DNA of 64,000 bases from CBDCFV01 sp963664625. Lineage in GTDB: Bacteria; Chloroflexota; Dehalococcoidia; Lucifugimonadales; UBA3495. The stretch covers positions 3,596,001 through 3,660,000 of the forward strand of contig OY761541.1 in NCBI GenBank assembly GCA_963664625.1, read 5' to 3'. The notes beneath the pieces were generated by a model. The model had not been told where the DNA came from. It did not search any database and saw nothing but the letters and a program-made list of their open reading frames with translations. Shown here one piece after another: positions 55,744-63,461 of the stretch. A program made the translations under genes and the position numbers. Numbering within the stretch: position 1 is the first letter of the stretch; each line of letters opens with the position of its first letter.

Positions 55744-56805
55744 CTAACCGGTTGCGGCCTCGATCAGGCTTGGCTGGCACGCACGCATGACGTCCAGAAC
55801 GGACTGGACACCTGGGCGGGCCGACACAACCCGGACAATGGCGACGTCCAGGCCCTTGGAAAGTCGCTTGAAGGCAGCGGCCGCCCCGTCAGGCGTTCCG
55901 AAGTAACCCACATTCAATAGTAAATCATCAGAGAATGCGTCGGCCACGTCCCCGGGTGGCGCACCGTCAAGACGCATCTGGTCTAACTGGGCCAATTCGT
56001 CGGCGAAGCCCATGCGCTCGAAATGTCCGCGGTAGCCAAGACGGCGTTCCCTCAGCGTTGCGACTTGCTGGCCCAGCGCATATCCCATGGTCGAGCGGGC
56101 ATAGGCGCGCTTAGCGGTTGCTACGTCGTCGTCGACGCAAATGCGGATGTACTCCACCATCTTCACCTGGGCAGGGTCGCGCCCCGCTCTGGCCGCTCCT
56201 TCAGCCACACGCTCCCGGCTCCAAGCTATCTGTTCCGGGTTGCACCAGTTCAGGCAAGCGCCGTCGGCCAGCTCTCCCGCCAACTTGAGCATTTCAGGGC
56301 CGAGAGCGCCCAGGTACACCGGCGTGACGGGCGGCGGGTCGATATCCAGCTTGATGCCCCGCAATCTGACCACGTCACCTTGGTAGTCCGCCGTGCCGCC
56401 GGATACCAGGGTGCGGACAGTGGTGACGTAGTCGCGCATCATCGCCAAGGCCGACGTTGGCGGCATACCCATGGCTTGGCGGGACCTGGGACGGTACACG
56501 CCGCCGGACCCGATGCCCATGTAAAAGCGCCCTCCGGTGCGTTGACTCAGGGTGCCGCCACTCATGGCGAAACCAAGGGGGCTGCGCAAGGTCACCGGGG
56601 AAACGGCGATTCCCGTCTCCAGCCCCTCGGGCACAACTGCCTTGCTGGCTTCCCAACGTTGGGCGCATAGCTGGAACGAGTCCTGCCCGGTATTCTCGGG
56701 AGTCCAGATGCTGGTATAACCCAAGCGCGCCGCTTCTCTAGCCAGTTCTTCCTCGTCTTCTCCGGTCAAACCCAGGGTTGCGTCAAGGCCCACACCGATT
56801 TCCAT
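55744..56805 (-). CDS. LLM-class flavin-dependent oxidoreductase (luciferase-like)
   Basis: The 353-residue protein is a bacterial-luciferase-like TIM barrel. The N-terminus MEIGVGLDATLGLT, the segment GYTSIWTPENTGQDSF, TGIAVSPVTLRSPLG, RFYMGIGSGGVY and PVYLGALGPEMLKLAGELADG are those of FMN- or F420-dependent oxidoreductases of the methylene-H4MPT reductase group. Such enzymes are strikingly multiplied in SAR202 Chloroflexota. The cofactor type and substrate cannot be decided from sequence. GGAG lies about 8 bases before ATG 56803-56805. A single gene with no partner reductase in sight. Confidence 0.87.
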   Translation of the reverse strand: MEIGVGLDATLGLTGEDEEELAREAARLGYTSIWTPENTGQDSFQLCAQRWEASKAVVPEGLETGIAVSPVTLRSPLGFAMSGGTLSQRTGGRFYMGIGSGGVYRPRSRQAMGMPPTSALAMMRDYVTTVRTLVSGGTADYQGDVVRLRGIKLDIDPPPVTPVYLGALGPEMLKLAGELADGACLNWCNPEQIAWSRERVAEGAARAGRDPAQVKMVEYIRICVDDDVATAKRAYARSTMGYALGQQVATLRERRLGYRGHFERMGFADELAQLDQMRLDGAPPGDVADAFSDDLLLNVGYFGTPDGAAAAFKRLSKGLDVAIVRVVSARPGVQSVLDVMRACQPSLIEAATG

Positions 56806-56851
56806 TGTTCACGCTCCGGTCAATGCAATTTGTCCATCAAATCTTGGGCGC

Positions 56852-57640
56852 TTACCCGATCAGCCCAGCCGCCAGCGCAGCTCCCCATACTATCAGCAGG
56901 ATCCCTGCGGCCATCCCGATGTACTGGCCCCCGGGCGCGGCCTTTTCCAAGAGAACAAACGCCGCCAGCGCCGCTATCCACAGGAGGTTCATAATCCCCA
57001 GCACAAACAGCAAGCCCATAAGTATCCAACAGCAACCCAAGCAAAAAGCGCCGTGGCGTAGGCCCATGTTGAACGCGCCCCACGCGCCTTCGCGCCAATC
57101 ATGGACCAAGAAGGACATTGGTGAGCGGCAGTGTTTGAGGCATACGTACTTGAGGGGACTCAGTTGGAACAGACCCGCCGCAATCAGGAGGCCGCCACCC
57201 AAGTAAGCACTGACGCTCTCGCCCATCATGGAGGACAGTAAGTCATTGACATGCAGGGCCCAGTTGGCCGTGGTAGCGGCTACGGCGAACGCACTCCAGA
57301 CCACTACGTACCCAGAAAGAAATACGGCGGTGGGAACGTAGGGGAGTTGTTGCTCCCGAAGGCGGCGGGAGTTCGCCGCAAACACGAGGACCATTGGGGT
57401 TGCCGTGGGCACCATCATGCCGATCATCATCACGGCCCACATCAGGAACATGAACCCGAAGTCGGCGGCGCTCCAAGACCGCATCTGGGCCATCATCATG
57501 CCCGAGTCCATGCCGCCCATGTCCCGGGCTACATAGAACAGGTACGCCCAAGCCAGCGCGGTGATTCCGGCAGTCCCGGCCAAGACCACCGCGCGGTCTC
57601 GTTTCAACAGCGACTTTATGGCGGAATCAGGTTGAGTCAC
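56852..57640 (-). CDS. DUF2182 predicted metal-binding membrane protein
   Basis: The 262-residue protein has about six hydrophobic helices and several conserved methionine/cysteine clusters: GGMDSGMMMAQMRSW, LMWAVMMIGMMVPTATPM, LKYVCLKHCRSPMSF and FCLGCCWILMGL. DUF2182 proteins carry such Met/Cys/His-rich motifs and are assumed to bind copper or other soft metal; the function is not established. The start is GTG 57638-57640. The usual partner DUF1326 is not adjacent. It is probably in the inner membrane. Confidence 0.87.
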   Translation of the reverse strand: MTQPDSAIKSLLKRDRAVVLAGTAGITALAWAYLFYVARDMGGMDSGMMMAQMRSWSAADFGFMFLMWAVMMIGMMVPTATPMVLVFAANSRRLREQQLPYVPTAVFLSGYVVVWSAFAVAATTANWALHVNDLLSSMMGESVSAYLGGGLLIAAGLFQLSPLKYVCLKHCRSPMSFLVHDWREGAWGAFNMGLRHGAFCLGCCWILMGLLFVLGIMNLLWIAALAAFVLLEKAAPGGQYIGMAAGILLIVWGAALAAGLIG

Positions 57641-57711
57641 GGATAGGGATTTCCGTCAACCGTGTCAGAATTCCTCAGGTCCGGTGTTCAGCGACTGGAG
57701 CGTGAAAAAGA

Positions 57712-58155
57712 TCATCCGGCCAAGGCTAGCCCCAGAATTACGCCTAAAAGAGTCACCCAACTTCCGGCTATGAGTGCGTAGAGGGTATTAAACTTCCGGT
57801 CCACTTGGTCGAGTCGGGTGTTCATTTCCACCCGGAGGCCATTTATCTCCGCCCGCGTCTCCACTCGCAGGCTGTTGATCTCCGCGCGCATTTCATCCCG
57901 GAGACTGGCAATCTCCCTGCGGACACCAGCTATCTCACTGCGCATTTCGTCCCGTAGGCTGGCTATCTCACTGCGCATTTCGTCCCGTAGGCTAGCTATC
58001 GCGCTACGTGTCTCAACGCGCAAATCATTGATTTCCTTGCGCAGGCTGCTCATGTCGCTGCGCAACGAGTCCATAGAGGCGCTGAGATCACTCAGTCGGC
58101 CATCGACCTGTTCGTATGCCCCTTCCAACCTGCTGACTCTTTCTTCCAAGGCCAT
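57712..58155 (-). CDS. Hendecad coiled-coil protein with C-terminal membrane helix
   Basis: The 147-residue protein is almost entirely a long coiled coil with a C-terminal hydrophobic anchor (about 125-145). From residue 52 the sequence repeats every 11 residues: SAIASLRDEMR, SEIASLRDEMR, SEIAGVRREIA, SLRDEMRAEIN, SLRVETRAEIN. The underlying DNA is also repeated. Similar short proteins are seen widely, with unknown function (perhaps scaffold or membrane spacing). ATG 58153-58155 is preceded by AAAGGAG. An extended -10 element TGGTATGAT lies about 20 bases upstream (58176-58181 on the opposite strand). Confidence 0.82.
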   Translation of the reverse strand: MALEERVSRLEGAYEQVDGRLSDLSASMDSLRSDMSSLRKEINDLRVETRSAIASLRDEMRSEIASLRDEMRSEIAGVRREIASLRDEMRAEINSLRVETRAEINGLRVEMNTRLDQVDRKFNTLYALIAGSWVTLLGVILGLALAG

Positions 58156-58241
58156 AAACTCTCCTTTCCGGGGCTATCATACCACGCGGCTTGGTTATGA
58201 AACGATAATTGAGCGGCGATTGCCTCGGGGCATTCGACCCG

Positions 58242-58271
58242 TGTGCAACCCCACTTGTGTGATGCTATAAT
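58242..58271 (+). promoter_or_regulatory. Probable promoter of the CoxM/CoxS-like genes
   Basis: An extended -10, TGCTATAAT (ending 58271), lies about 20 bases before the TTG start, with TGTGCA (58242-58247) at a distance of 18 bases as a weak -35. The expected transcript begins at about the AGGAGGTG ribosome site, so the 5' leader would be very short. Confidence 0.45.
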
Positions 58272-58291
58272 CTCCGCCAGGAGGTGGCAAA

Positions 58292-59167
58292 TTGGAATGG
58301 ATTGATTTTGAAGCACCGAATACCTTGGATGAGGCTGTGTCGATATTGGCCTCCAAAGGCGACAGAGCCCGCGTTATCGCCGGCGGCACCGACCTGTTAG
58401 TGCAACTGCGCGGCGGACGAAGAAGTGTTGACGTCGTAGTAGACATCAAAGGGATTCCAGAGCTTAACGAGCTATCTTACGATTCACAAAACGGCTTGAC
58501 CCTGGGCGCCGCCGTACCCTGTTACAGAATCTACCAAGACGAAGAGATTGCGGCAGCGTATCCGGGTCTGATGGATGCCGCCACTTTGATCGGCGGCATA
58601 CAGATACAGGGACGCGCCAGCATTGGCGGCAACCTGTGCAACTCCGCCCCCAGCGGCGACTCGATACCTCCAGTGATAGTCTTGGGCGGCGTGTGCAACA
58701 TCGCCGGGCCCAACGGCACCCGCCAGGTCCCCAGCGAAGATTTCTGCACGGGACCCGGCCGCAACGTCCTCCAGGACAACGAGTTGCTGGTGTCCATAAG
58801 CATCCCTGCGCCCCAAGCGCATTCCGGAGCTAATTACCTGCGGTTCATCCCTCGCAACGAAATGGACATCGCCGTTGCCGGCGTCGGCAGTTCGGTGGTG
58901 CTGGACGCTTCGGGGCAGAATTTCGTCTCCGCTCGCATCGCCTTGGCGTCGGTCGCGCCTACCCCGGTGCTGTGCACGGACGCCGCGAACAGCTTGGCGG
59001 GTAAGCCGGTGTCCGACGAGGCGATCCAGGAAGCCTCGGACAAAGCCATTGAAGCCAGTTCGCCCATCAGTGACATGCGCGGAACAATCAGGCAGCGGCG
59101 GCACTTGGTGGGAGTATTGACCCGCCGCACCCTAAATAACGCAGTACAGAGAGCCAGAGGGGGTTAA
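58292..59167 (+). CDS. FAD-binding medium subunit of a molybdenum hydroxylase (CoxM-like)
   Basis: The 291-residue protein has the two FAD-binding motifs of CoxM/XdhB: VIAGGTDLLVQLRGG at residues 29-43 and ASIGGNLCNSAPSGDS near 110-125. It passes electrons from the molybdenum site via iron-sulfur clusters to FAD. The start is TTG 58292 with a perfect AGGAGGTG at 58279-58286. The 2Fe-2S subunit gene follows after three bases, but no large subunit is beside them; one lies 42 kb away at 14433-16748. Substrate depends on that large subunit. Confidence 0.9.
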   Translation: MEWIDFEAPNTLDEAVSILASKGDRARVIAGGTDLLVQLRGGRRSVDVVVDIKGIPELNELSYDSQNGLTLGAAVPCYRIYQDEEIAAAYPGLMDAATLIGGIQIQGRASIGGNLCNSAPSGDSIPPVIVLGGVCNIAGPNGTRQVPSEDFCTGPGRNVLQDNELLVSISIPAPQAHSGANYLRFIPRNEMDIAVAGVGSSVVLDASGQNFVSARIALASVAPTPVLCTDAANSLAGKPVSDEAIQEASDKAIEASSPISDMRGTIRQRRHLVGVLTRRTLNNAVQRARGG

Positions 59168-59170
59168 AGA

Positions 59171-59647
59171 ATGCCCGGAGTAAGGCACGTACACACGACC
59201 ATCAATGGGGAAGAGAAGGACTTCCTTTGCGAGCCGCGCCAGAGCCTGCTGGAGGTCCTCAGGGACGTCCTGTTCATGACAGGCACCAAGGAAGGATGCA
59301 ACGACGGCAACTGCGGCGCGTGCACGGTGATATTCGACGGCAGGATCGTCGATTCGTGCTTGGTGCTTGGGATGGAAGCCGACGGAAAAGAAATTACGAC
59401 TATCGAAGGGTTGGCAACCGCCGAGGGCCTGCATCCCCTGCAACAGGCGTTTTTGGAAAACGCCGCTCTGCAATGCGGCATCTGCACACCTGGGTTCATC
59501 GTGGCCTCCAAGGGCCTTTTGGACCAGGAGCCGGATGTGGACGAAGCGCGGGTCCGGCACTGGCTGGCGGGGAACCTGTGCCGTTGCACCGGGTACGACA
59601 AGATCGTGCGTGCGGTATTGGACGCCAGCGAACGCATGAAGTCATAA
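59171..59647 (+). CDS. 2Fe-2S small subunit of a molybdenum hydroxylase (CoxS-like)
   Basis: The 158-residue protein has a plant-type ferredoxin domain with CNDGNCGACTVIF and a further Cys (the first cluster), and a helical domain with CGICTPGFI and CRCTGY (the second cluster). These are the two [2Fe-2S] sites of CoxS/XdhC. It completes the electron chain with the FAD subunit upstream. A ribosome-like GGGGG lies about 6 bases before ATG 59171. The molybdopterin subunit is not adjacent. Confidence 0.93.
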   Translation: MPGVRHVHTTINGEEKDFLCEPRQSLLEVLRDVLFMTGTKEGCNDGNCGACTVIFDGRIVDSCLVLGMEADGKEITTIEGLATAEGLHPLQQAFLENAALQCGICTPGFIVASKGLLDQEPDVDEARVRHWLAGNLCRCTGYDKIVRAVLDASERMKS

Positions 59648-59862
59648 GTTAAAAAGCGAGAGCCGGCGCAGCGTCGGCCTCTACCAAAGGTCAAAGTTGA
59701 TAGCCCCCGATTCAGGCTATGGCTAAGCCGTTCCCTGGCTTGGGGGCATATCATAAGGGCTAGAGCCGGTTCCCTTACGCTATATGCAGTGAACCCAATA
59801 TATTCGCACCGGGTCCCCAAGCATTCGCATAGGGTGGACCGCGCGAAGCAAGGATACAAGGC

Positions 59863-60132
59863 GTGACGACGGTATTCATACCGACCATGCTCCTGAAAAT
59901 GACTGACGGGGTCAAGCAGATTGACTGCGAAGCCTCCAACGTTCGCCAAGTGGTGGACCGGCTGGAGGAACGTTTCCCCGGTATAAAGAGCGAACTGGTG
60001 GAGAAAGGCCGCCTTCGTCCCAACCTGGCGGTTTCGATCGACGGGGAAGTAGCCAGGATGGGACTGCTGGAAAAAGTAGGAGAAAGGAGCGAAATCCACT
60101 TTGTTCCCGCCATTGCCGGAGGAATAGTATGA
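59863..60132 (+). CDS. MoaD/ThiS-like sulfur-carrier protein with two residues after Gly-Gly
   Basis: The 89-residue beta-grasp protein has the pattern of MoaD/ThiS: VFIPTMLLKMTDGVK, NVRQVVDRLEERFPGIK and EIHFVPAIAGG. Such carriers are adenylylated at a C-terminal Gly-Gly and receive sulfur for molybdopterin or thiamine synthesis. Here two more residues follow (GGIV), so the Gly-Gly is not exposed until those are removed, as in JAMM-processed carriers. The start is GTG 59863 with AAGG upstream. Its position after the molybdenum hydroxylase genes fits a role in cofactor sulfur supply, although the gap is 215 bases. Confidence 0.8.
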   Translation: MTTVFIPTMLLKMTDGVKQIDCEASNVRQVVDRLEERFPGIKSELVEKGRLRPNLAVSIDGEVARMGLLEKVGERSEIHFVPAIAGGIV

Positions 60133-60193
60133 CGCAAATCCGGTCGGTGTTCATGCGACGCTTCAGTGGTTTAACGCTCGAGAGGGTTGATTG

Positions 60194-60697
60194 ATGGGAC
60201 GAAAGAGCAGGTCTCGGGTAGAGAACCTGGTATCGGCCGGGGGGGTGGTCTACAGAGAGTCTTCGGGTGGGATAGAAACCGTACTGTGCGGCCGTTGCGT
60301 TAATCTGCCGTCCGGTGCGGTCCGCAATGAAGACATTTCACCGGAAAACATCCGGTGGAGTTTGGCCAAGGGCACTCCCGACGAAGGCGAGACCCTGGAG
60401 GAAACCGCCCTTAGGGAAGTCCGGGAGGAGACCGGGTTGGAAGTCGAAATGGAGTCCCCAATCTCCAGTATTTCCTACTGGTTCGCCGACCGCGATAACT
60501 CCGTGCGGTACCACAAGACGGTGCATTTCTACCTCATGTTGCCCGTCGGCGGCGATACTGACCTCCACGACCCCGAGTTCGACGTGGTACGATGGTTTCC
60601 GCTTGACGAGGCCCTTGAAGCGCTTGCTTACCCCAATGAAACGGGCGTCTTGCGGCAGGCGCAAGAGTTGATCGCCCGGCGCCAGGGAGACGACTGA
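60194..60697 (+). CDS. Nudix hydrolase
   Basis: The 167-residue protein carries a complete Nudix box: G-TPDEGE-TLEETAL-REVREETGLE (GX5EX7REUXEEXGU), starting near residue 65. Nudix enzymes hydrolyse nucleoside diphosphates linked to other groups; the substrate is unknown. The N-terminus VSAGGVVYRESSGG is typical. ATG 60194 follows a GAGAGGG site; the TTG three bases earlier is an alternative. It is followed after one base by the GNAT gene, so they are probably co-expressed. Confidence 0.9.
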   Translation: MGRKSRSRVENLVSAGGVVYRESSGGIETVLCGRCVNLPSGAVRNEDISPENIRWSLAKGTPDEGETLEETALREVREETGLEVEMESPISSISYWFADRDNSVRYHKTVHFYLMLPVGGDTDLHDPEFDVVRWFPLDEALEALAYPNETGVLRQAQELIARRQGDD

Positions 60698-60698
60698 C

Positions 60699-61298
60699 AT
60701 GGTGGTGTTGCAAGGGGTCAGAGTGGTACTGCGGGACAAACGCATAGAGGACGCCGAGCAGGACTACATCTGGCGGTCCGATCACGAATTGGCCAAGCTG
60801 GATGCCGCATACCCCCTGACCATGAGCTTCGAACGGTACTTGAAAATGTTTCAAGACCAATTGAAGTACCCTACCCCGGGTTCCCACCACTTCGCCACCG
60901 AGACGCTGGACGGGAAGTTCATTGGCAACTGCATGTATTACGATCTGGACAGCGTCAACCTCCAAGCCGAGCTGGGGATCGTAATCGGCGACCGGGACTA
61001 TTGGAGCAATGCCTACGGCTACGATGCGGTGATCACCCTGTTGGACTACTGCTTCAGCGAGAAAGGGTTGAAAAGGGTGTACCTGCATACCCTGGAATGG
61101 AATCACAGGGCGCAGCGATGTTTCGAGAAATGCGGGTTCGTTCCTGTGAAGAAGGTCCGCCGCTTGTCTCACGACTTCATCCTGATGGAGGTGTTGCGGG
61201 ACGACTGGTTTTCCAAGGCCGAGGAAAGGCTGGCGGCAAGGCAAGCCTACGCGGACCGGGAGGTGGCCCGTAATGGCGGAGACGGAACGCCCACTTGA
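60699..61298 (+). CDS. GNAT-family acetyltransferase (RimJ/RimL type)
   Basis: The 199-residue protein follows the RimJ/RimL GNAT pattern: VRVVLRDKRIEDA at the start, AELGIVIGDRDYWSNAYG (the acetyl-CoA turn) and LKRVYLHTLEWNHRAQRCFEKCGF near the end. It transfers an acetyl group to an amine such as a protein N-terminus; the target is unknown. GGGAG lies about 10 bases before ATG 60699, which sits one base after the Nudix stop. The C-terminal helix (about 165-199) is an extension beyond the domain. Confidence 0.88.
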   Translation: MVVLQGVRVVLRDKRIEDAEQDYIWRSDHELAKLDAAYPLTMSFERYLKMFQDQLKYPTPGSHHFATETLDGKFIGNCMYYDLDSVNLQAELGIVIGDRDYWSNAYGYDAVITLLDYCFSEKGLKRVYLHTLEWNHRAQRCFEKCGFVPVKKVRRLSHDFILMEVLRDDWFSKAEERLAARQAYADREVARNGGDGTPT

Positions 61299-61347
61299 AG
61301 TCGCCGACAGATTACCACTCTTGCCGCAGTGGCCTCGTTCAGGTGGG

Positions 61348-62076
61348 TTAGACGGACGTTTCGCTGGCCGCGGCTATAGCGTCCGACAGGTAAATATCCC
61401 GGGTGTACAATGCCCGCCCCAGAATTGCCCCCTCCACGCCGGTTTGCGCTAGTCTCCGCACGTGGTCCAGACTTGCTATCCCGCCGGAGGCCAACACCCT
61501 CAACCTGGTCTCGTGCACCAAGGCGGAGTTAGCTTCGAAGTTTGGTTCGGTCAACGTCCCGTCTCGTGAAATGTCGGTGTACAGTATTCTACTGATGCCG
61601 ATCGTGCTCATTTCGTTCACCAAGCCGAAGACATCGACCGTTGTGCCCTCAGTCCAACCATTTATGGCCACTTGCCCGTTCCTGGCGTCCACCGCCACCA
61701 CCACCCGCTCCGTTCCGTAGTATTCACAGAGGCGCTGCACCAACTCAGGTTGTGTCACCGCCGCCGTGCCGACAACGACGCGGTCGACACCGGCGTTGAC
61801 CAATACCTGCGCCGTCTCGATGTCTCGCACTCCACCCCCGACTTGTACCGGGATTGCAAGGGCGGCGGCGATGGAGGAGATTGTTCCGAGGTTAAAGGGC
61901 TTGCCCTCGGCGGCCCCGTCCAGGTCGACGACATGCAGACGGGGCGCCCCCTGCGCCTGCCACGCCAAGGCCACCTGTAAAGGATCATGGGAGTAGACCG
62001 TTTCCTTTTCGTAGTCGCCTTGGTACAGGCGAACGCAACGGCCCTCTTTCAAGTCAATTGACGGAATGACTTCCAT
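61348..62076 (-). CDS. hisA: Phosphoribosyl-formimino-AICAR-phosphate isomerase HisA
   Basis: The 242-residue TIM-barrel enzyme catalyses the fourth step of histidine synthesis, an Amadori rearrangement of ProFAR to PRFAR. The catalytic Asp pair can be placed at D9 in SIDLKEGRCVRL and in VVAVDARNGQVAINGW, with phosphate-binding glycines in VGGGVRDIE and LASGGIASLD. The length is normal. It follows hisH by 60 bases on the same strand, so the two are likely co-transcribed. No HisF is next to it. Confidence 0.93.
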   Translation of the reverse strand: MEVIPSIDLKEGRCVRLYQGDYEKETVYSHDPLQVALAWQAQGAPRLHVVDLDGAAEGKPFNLGTISSIAAALAIPVQVGGGVRDIETAQVLVNAGVDRVVVGTAAVTQPELVQRLCEYYGTERVVVAVDARNGQVAINGWTEGTTVDVFGLVNEMSTIGISRILYTDISRDGTLTEPNFEANSALVHETRLRVLASGGIASLDHVRRLAQTGVEGAILGRALYTRDIYLSDAIAAASETSV

Positions 62077-62136
62077 AATCTGTCGGTCGTTCGGAGTAAG
62101 GGGGCAATAGCTCTCTCCCCTTCATGTAGGAGAAGG

Positions 62137-62784
62137 TCATGGTGACGGAATTGGGGCGTTTGCGGCCATTATAGCGAAGTTAACGAAATTCTCGTACACC
62201 CTCAGACCGACCCGTCCGCTTTTCTCCGGGTGGAATTGGGTGGCGACCACGTTCTTGTTGGCGTAGATGCTGCAGAACGGCACTCCGTACTCGGTAATGC
62301 CGGCCACCGATGCATCATCGTCGGGCGCGGCATAGTAACTGTGGACGAAGTAAAAATGGCTGCCGTCGGGAATGCCGTGGAATACCGGGTGTTGCCGCGC
62401 CAAGCGGACGCTGTTCCAACCCATGTGGGGCACTTTGAGCCCGGCGGGCAACCGCTTCACCGAACCCGGCACGGCACCAATGCACCTGGCGTTACCCTCT
62501 TCGGTATGGTCCAGCAGCAGTTGAAGTCCCAGGCATACTCCCAGGAAGGGCCGACCTGAAGCCAGGTAGTCGCTGATGGGTCCAACCAACCCGCGTTGCT
62601 CCAAGGCTTCCATGGCCGCCGGGCCCGAGCCTACGCCTGGCAGCACCAGCGCGTCCGCTTTGTCCAGGTCAGAAGGATTGCTGGTGACCAATGGGGCAAC
62701 GCCGACGGACTCCAATGCCTTGGCTACGCTGCGCAGGTTGCCGGACTGGTAATCGATGACCACCATCTTGATGAAGCTGGACAT
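62137..62784 (-). CDS. hisH: Glutamine amidotransferase subunit HisH of imidazole glycerol-phosphate synthase
   Basis: The 215-residue class I glutaminase supplies ammonia to HisF. The catalytic Cys is in GVCLGLQLL, and His/Glu are in TQFHPEKSG. The N-terminus VVIDYQSGNLRSVAKAL is typical. Start ATG 62782-62784, or Met-7 at 62766, are possible. It is 5 bases after the adenosyltransferase stop, with no clear ribosome site, which suggests coupling. Its partner HisF must be encoded elsewhere. Confidence 0.93.
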   Translation of the reverse strand: MSSFIKMVVIDYQSGNLRSVAKALESVGVAPLVTSNPSDLDKADALVLPGVGSGPAAMEALEQRGLVGPISDYLASGRPFLGVCLGLQLLLDHTEEGNARCIGAVPGSVKRLPAGLKVPHMGWNSVRLARQHPVFHGIPDGSHFYFVHSYYAAPDDDASVAGITEYGVPFCSIYANKNVVATQFHPEKSGRVGLRVYENFVNFAIMAANAPIPSP

Positions 62785-62789
62785 AGCGG

Positions 62790-63374
62790 CTAACTGCGGG
62801 TCCCGGTGGCGCGTTCTATGGGAATTTCACGGTCCTCGTAACGGGCCAGCACGAACAGCAGGTCGCCTAAGCGGTTCAGGTAGTTGATGATCAGGTCGTT
62901 GGTGAGCAGACCATCTTCTTTCACGGCCACGACGCGGCGTTCGGCGGTGCGGATGATGCAGCGGGCCATGTCGATGGCCGCCGAGGCAGGAGAGCCACCG
63001 GGCAGGATGAAGACGTTGGGCATCTGGAAGTCCTGCTCCAAGGAGTCAATGGTGTTTTCCAGGTTCTCCACCATTGTCTCGGTAACGGGAAGAAAGTGTT
63101 CCTGGAAAAGCTCGTACTTGTCCGGGTCGGTGGCTAGCTCGGCGGCGATGGTGAACAGGTCTCGCTGCAACTCCCGCAGGGTGTCCTGCACACGCTCGTC
63201 CGACGTGAAAGCCCGTGCCAGCCCCATCGCGGACACGGCTTCGTCGGTGATGCCGTAGGCCTCGGTGTGCGGGTTGTTCTTGGAAACGCGCCCGCCGTAA
63301 AGCAGGCTGGTCTCACCCTTGTCGCCGAACTTGGTATATACCCGTTTCCTGTATGAAGAAGAGTCAGTACTCAC
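62790..63374 (-). CDS. PduO-type cob(I)alamin adenosyltransferase
   Basis: The 194-residue protein has the PduO/MMAB signature: VYTKFGDKGETSLLYGGRVSK at the N-terminus, EAYGITDEAVSAMG, and RTAERRVVAV and NRLGDLLFVLARYED near the C-terminus. It transfers the adenosyl group of ATP to cob(I)alamin, giving coenzyme B12. The start is GTG 63372-63374, with GAGGACG upstream. It sits at the head of a unit with hisH and hisA, an unusual association of B12 activation with histidine synthesis. Loss of the usual ELNS motif (here TDEAVS) is minor. Confidence 0.88.
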   Translation of the reverse strand: MSTDSSSYRKRVYTKFGDKGETSLLYGGRVSKNNPHTEAYGITDEAVSAMGLARAFTSDERVQDTLRELQRDLFTIAAELATDPDKYELFQEHFLPVTETMVENLENTIDSLEQDFQMPNVFILPGGSPASAAIDMARCIIRTAERRVVAVKEDGLLTNDLIINYLNRLGDLLFVLARYEDREIPIERATGTRS

Positions 63375-63461
63375 CGCTCACGTCCTCTTGACCGAATGTG
63401 ACCATGATACTACCGGGGCGGCACATTCGCACCCAGCCGCGGCTTTGGGGGATTGTCCGAA

